Positions 6,042-7,174 of a stretch of 7,174 bases of DNA are shown in pieces. A program made the translations under genes and the position numbers. Below the pieces are notes generated by a model, which saw nothing but the letters and a program-made list of their open reading frames with translations, had not been told where the DNA came from and ran no database searches. Position 1 is the stretch's first letter, and each line of letters opens with the position of its first letter. Source of the DNA: Flavobacteriia bacterium (lineage in GTDB: Bacteria > Bacteroidota > Bacteroidia > Flavobacteriales > Flavobacteriaceae); NCBI GenBank assembly GCA_018500075.1, contig JAHBAN010000201.1, positions 1 through 7,174 of the forward strand, written 5' to 3'.

Positions 6042-7174
6042 ATGGGCGAAACCAGGGAAAATGACGTATTGCGCCGCAAAGCGCAGGCAGGGCGCGAGGA
6101 GCAGCGGGCGCGGGTGATGACGCCTGCGCGCGCCATGCGCATTGCTTTGTTGCGCTCTGCGGAAACCCTGTTTGAGCTGGCGCTCAGCGTGAGCGATGTG
6201 CAAGACGAGCAGTTCGGGCAGGAGGCTCTGTTGCGCAGCCTCGACGCAGATATGCTTTATATTGTGCTGGATGGGCCGCATGGGGCTTTGGGGGTTGTGG
6301 GGCTTGATTTGCCCTTGGTGAACGGATTTGTGGAAAAGCAGACGATTGGCCGTGTGAGCGAGCGCGCCAGCTCTGACCGCGCGGCGACGGCCACCGATGC
6401 GGCCCTGATTGCGCCTTATATCACGCAGGTTTTGAACGCCATGAGCGAAGATCTGGCAGGGGCTTCAGGGGCTTCAGGGGCTTTGGCGGCCTCGGCTGGG
6501 CTGACCGAGGGCTTCCGTTTTGGCGCACGAATCGAGAGCAAGCGGCATCTGGGCCTGATGCTGGAGGCGGCGGATTATCGGGTTTTGCGGGCCGAGCTTG
6601 AGCTTGAAAGCGGGGTCAAGCGCGGCGGGTTTGTCTTGTGTTTGCCGCTTGTGCGGCCCGAGCCTGTTGCCCCGCGGGGGGGCACGACTGAGGCCTATGA
6701 CGAGGCCGAGGGGCGCAGGCTGAGGGACGGGGCCTTGATGGAGGCGCGCGCGGTGGTGCGGGCTGTGATCCATCGCCGGCGCATGACTTTAGGTGAGCTT
6801 TCGGCTTTAAGTGTCGGAGATCATTTGAATTTTGGAGCCGGCGCTTTGGCGCGGGTCGAGCTTGATGTGGGCGCGGGCGGCGCCAGCTTGGGGCCTTGCA
6901 AGCTTGGAAAACAAGACGGAATGCGCGCGCTCAAGCTGCAATTTGGCGCGCGCACTGTTGTCAAAGGCCCGTTTGAGCCGATGGGGGAAGAGGATGTTTG
7001 GCTGAAGGAAGATGGCCTCGATCAGCCCTATGGCGGCGCAGAAGGGGGCGTCGGGATGCAGCCGATCACGGTGGATGATTTGCCTGACCTGAGTGATCTG
7101 GCGGGGTTTGAGAGCGCGGTGGCCGAGCCGGAGGGCCTAGTGCCGCTCAGCGAGCTGCAAGACGATGTGTCACA
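6042..7174 (+). CDS. FliM/FliN-like protein with C-terminal SpoA domain, partial
   Basis: The frame is open from ATG 6042 to the window edge (377 codons and two bases), so the C-terminus is missing. The N-terminal part (residues about 9-200) begins VLRRKAQAGREEQRARVMTP and contains segments that resemble the FliM middle domain, such as MLYIVLDGPHGALGVVGLDL (71-90), VEKQTIGRVSERAS (97-110) and ATDAALIAPYITQVLNAM (117-134). Residues about 240-306 match the SpoA (FliM/FliN C-terminal) fold: RRRMTLGELSALSVGDHLNF, then a strand pair and LGKQDGMRALKLQF. Classical FliM proteins carry a CheY-P-binding EIDALL-type peptide at the N-terminus; I see none. The tail after residue 310 is acidic and Gly-rich, not a flagellar-switch feature. 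Flagellar switch proteins set rotation direction in the C-ring, and SpoA proteins also serve in type III secretion. A divergent paralogue with a signalling role is as likely as a true motor part. It probably follows the kinase operon. Confidence 0.78.
   Translation, partial: MGETRENDVLRRKAQAGREEQRARVMTPARAMRIALLRSAETLFELALSVSDVQDEQFGQEALLRSLDADMLYIVLDGPHGALGVVGLDLPLVNGFVEKQTIGRVSERASSDRAATATDAALIAPYITQVLNAMSEDLAGASGASGALAASAGLTEGFRFGARIESKRHLGLMLEAADYRVLRAELELESGVKRGGFVLCLPLVRPEPVAPRGGTTEAYDEAEGRRLRDGALMEARAVVRAVIHRRRMTLGELSALSVGDHLNFGAGALARVELDVGAGGASLGPCKLGKQDGMRALKLQFGARTVVKGPFEPMGEEDVWLKEDGLDQPYGGAEGGVGMQPITVDDLPDLSDLAGFESAVAEPEGLVPLSELQDDVS
6457..6483 (+). repeat. Three-copy 9-bp tandem repeat in the FliM/FliN-like gene
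   Basis: The unit CAGGGGCTT occurs three times in perfect tandem. In frame it encodes the flexible AGASGASGA stretch at residues 139-147, between the middle-domain-like segment and the next strand-rich part. Because the unit is a multiple of three, copy-number change would alter linker length without breaking the frame. Confidence 0.9.

Overview
The window looks like chromosomal DNA of an alphaproteobacterium, most likely a member of the Rhodobacteraceae (Roseobacter-like). This rests on high G+C by eye, the recognisable style of the encoded proteins (a Tat-exported family-1 binding protein, an ScfR-type XRE regulator, an SSF-STAC sensor kinase and a FliM/FliN-like protein), and tightly packed genes with GTG starts. 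The first 19 bases are not genomic: they equal the Tn5/Nextera mosaic-end adapter, so genomic sequence starts at base 20 and the window begins at a read or contig end.

Layout. Bases 20-904 (minus strand) hold the N-terminal two thirds of an ABC-transporter periplasmic binding protein, cut off by the contig end. A 218-bp AT-rich divergent intergenic region (905-1122) follows. It carries an 11-bp direct repeat and an adjacent palindrome that make a good candidate operator. Bases 1123-2439 (plus) encode an XRE/ScfR-family regulator with an unexpected histidine-kinase-like dimerisation segment in the middle. A strong sigma70-type promoter (TTGACA, 17 bp, GATAAA) lies in the next gap. It should drive three genes that overlap by 4 bp at each junction: a single-domain response regulator (2553-2921), a small two-helix membrane protein (2918-3271) and an 893-residue sodium:solute-symporter/histidine-kinase hybrid (3268-5949). 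After a 92-bp gap an open frame (6042 to the window end) encodes a FliM/FliN-like protein with a C-terminal SpoA-type domain.

How they may work together (inference). The transporter-like kinase would sense or count passage of a small solute, with the two-helix protein as a possible partner, and phosphorylate the CheY-like stand-alone receiver. No DNA-binding output domain is encoded next to it. The nearest candidate targets are the FliM/FliN-like protein downstream, which would make a CheY-to-switch style pair, and the ScfR regulator upstream, whose DHp-like helical segment resembles the phospho-acceptor region of the neighbouring kinase. ScfR proteins respond to short-chain acyl-CoAs, so the theme may be carboxylate or short-chain acyl metabolism and uptake, with the divergent binding protein as a likely regulon member. 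No RNA genes, CRISPR arrays or insertion sequences were seen.
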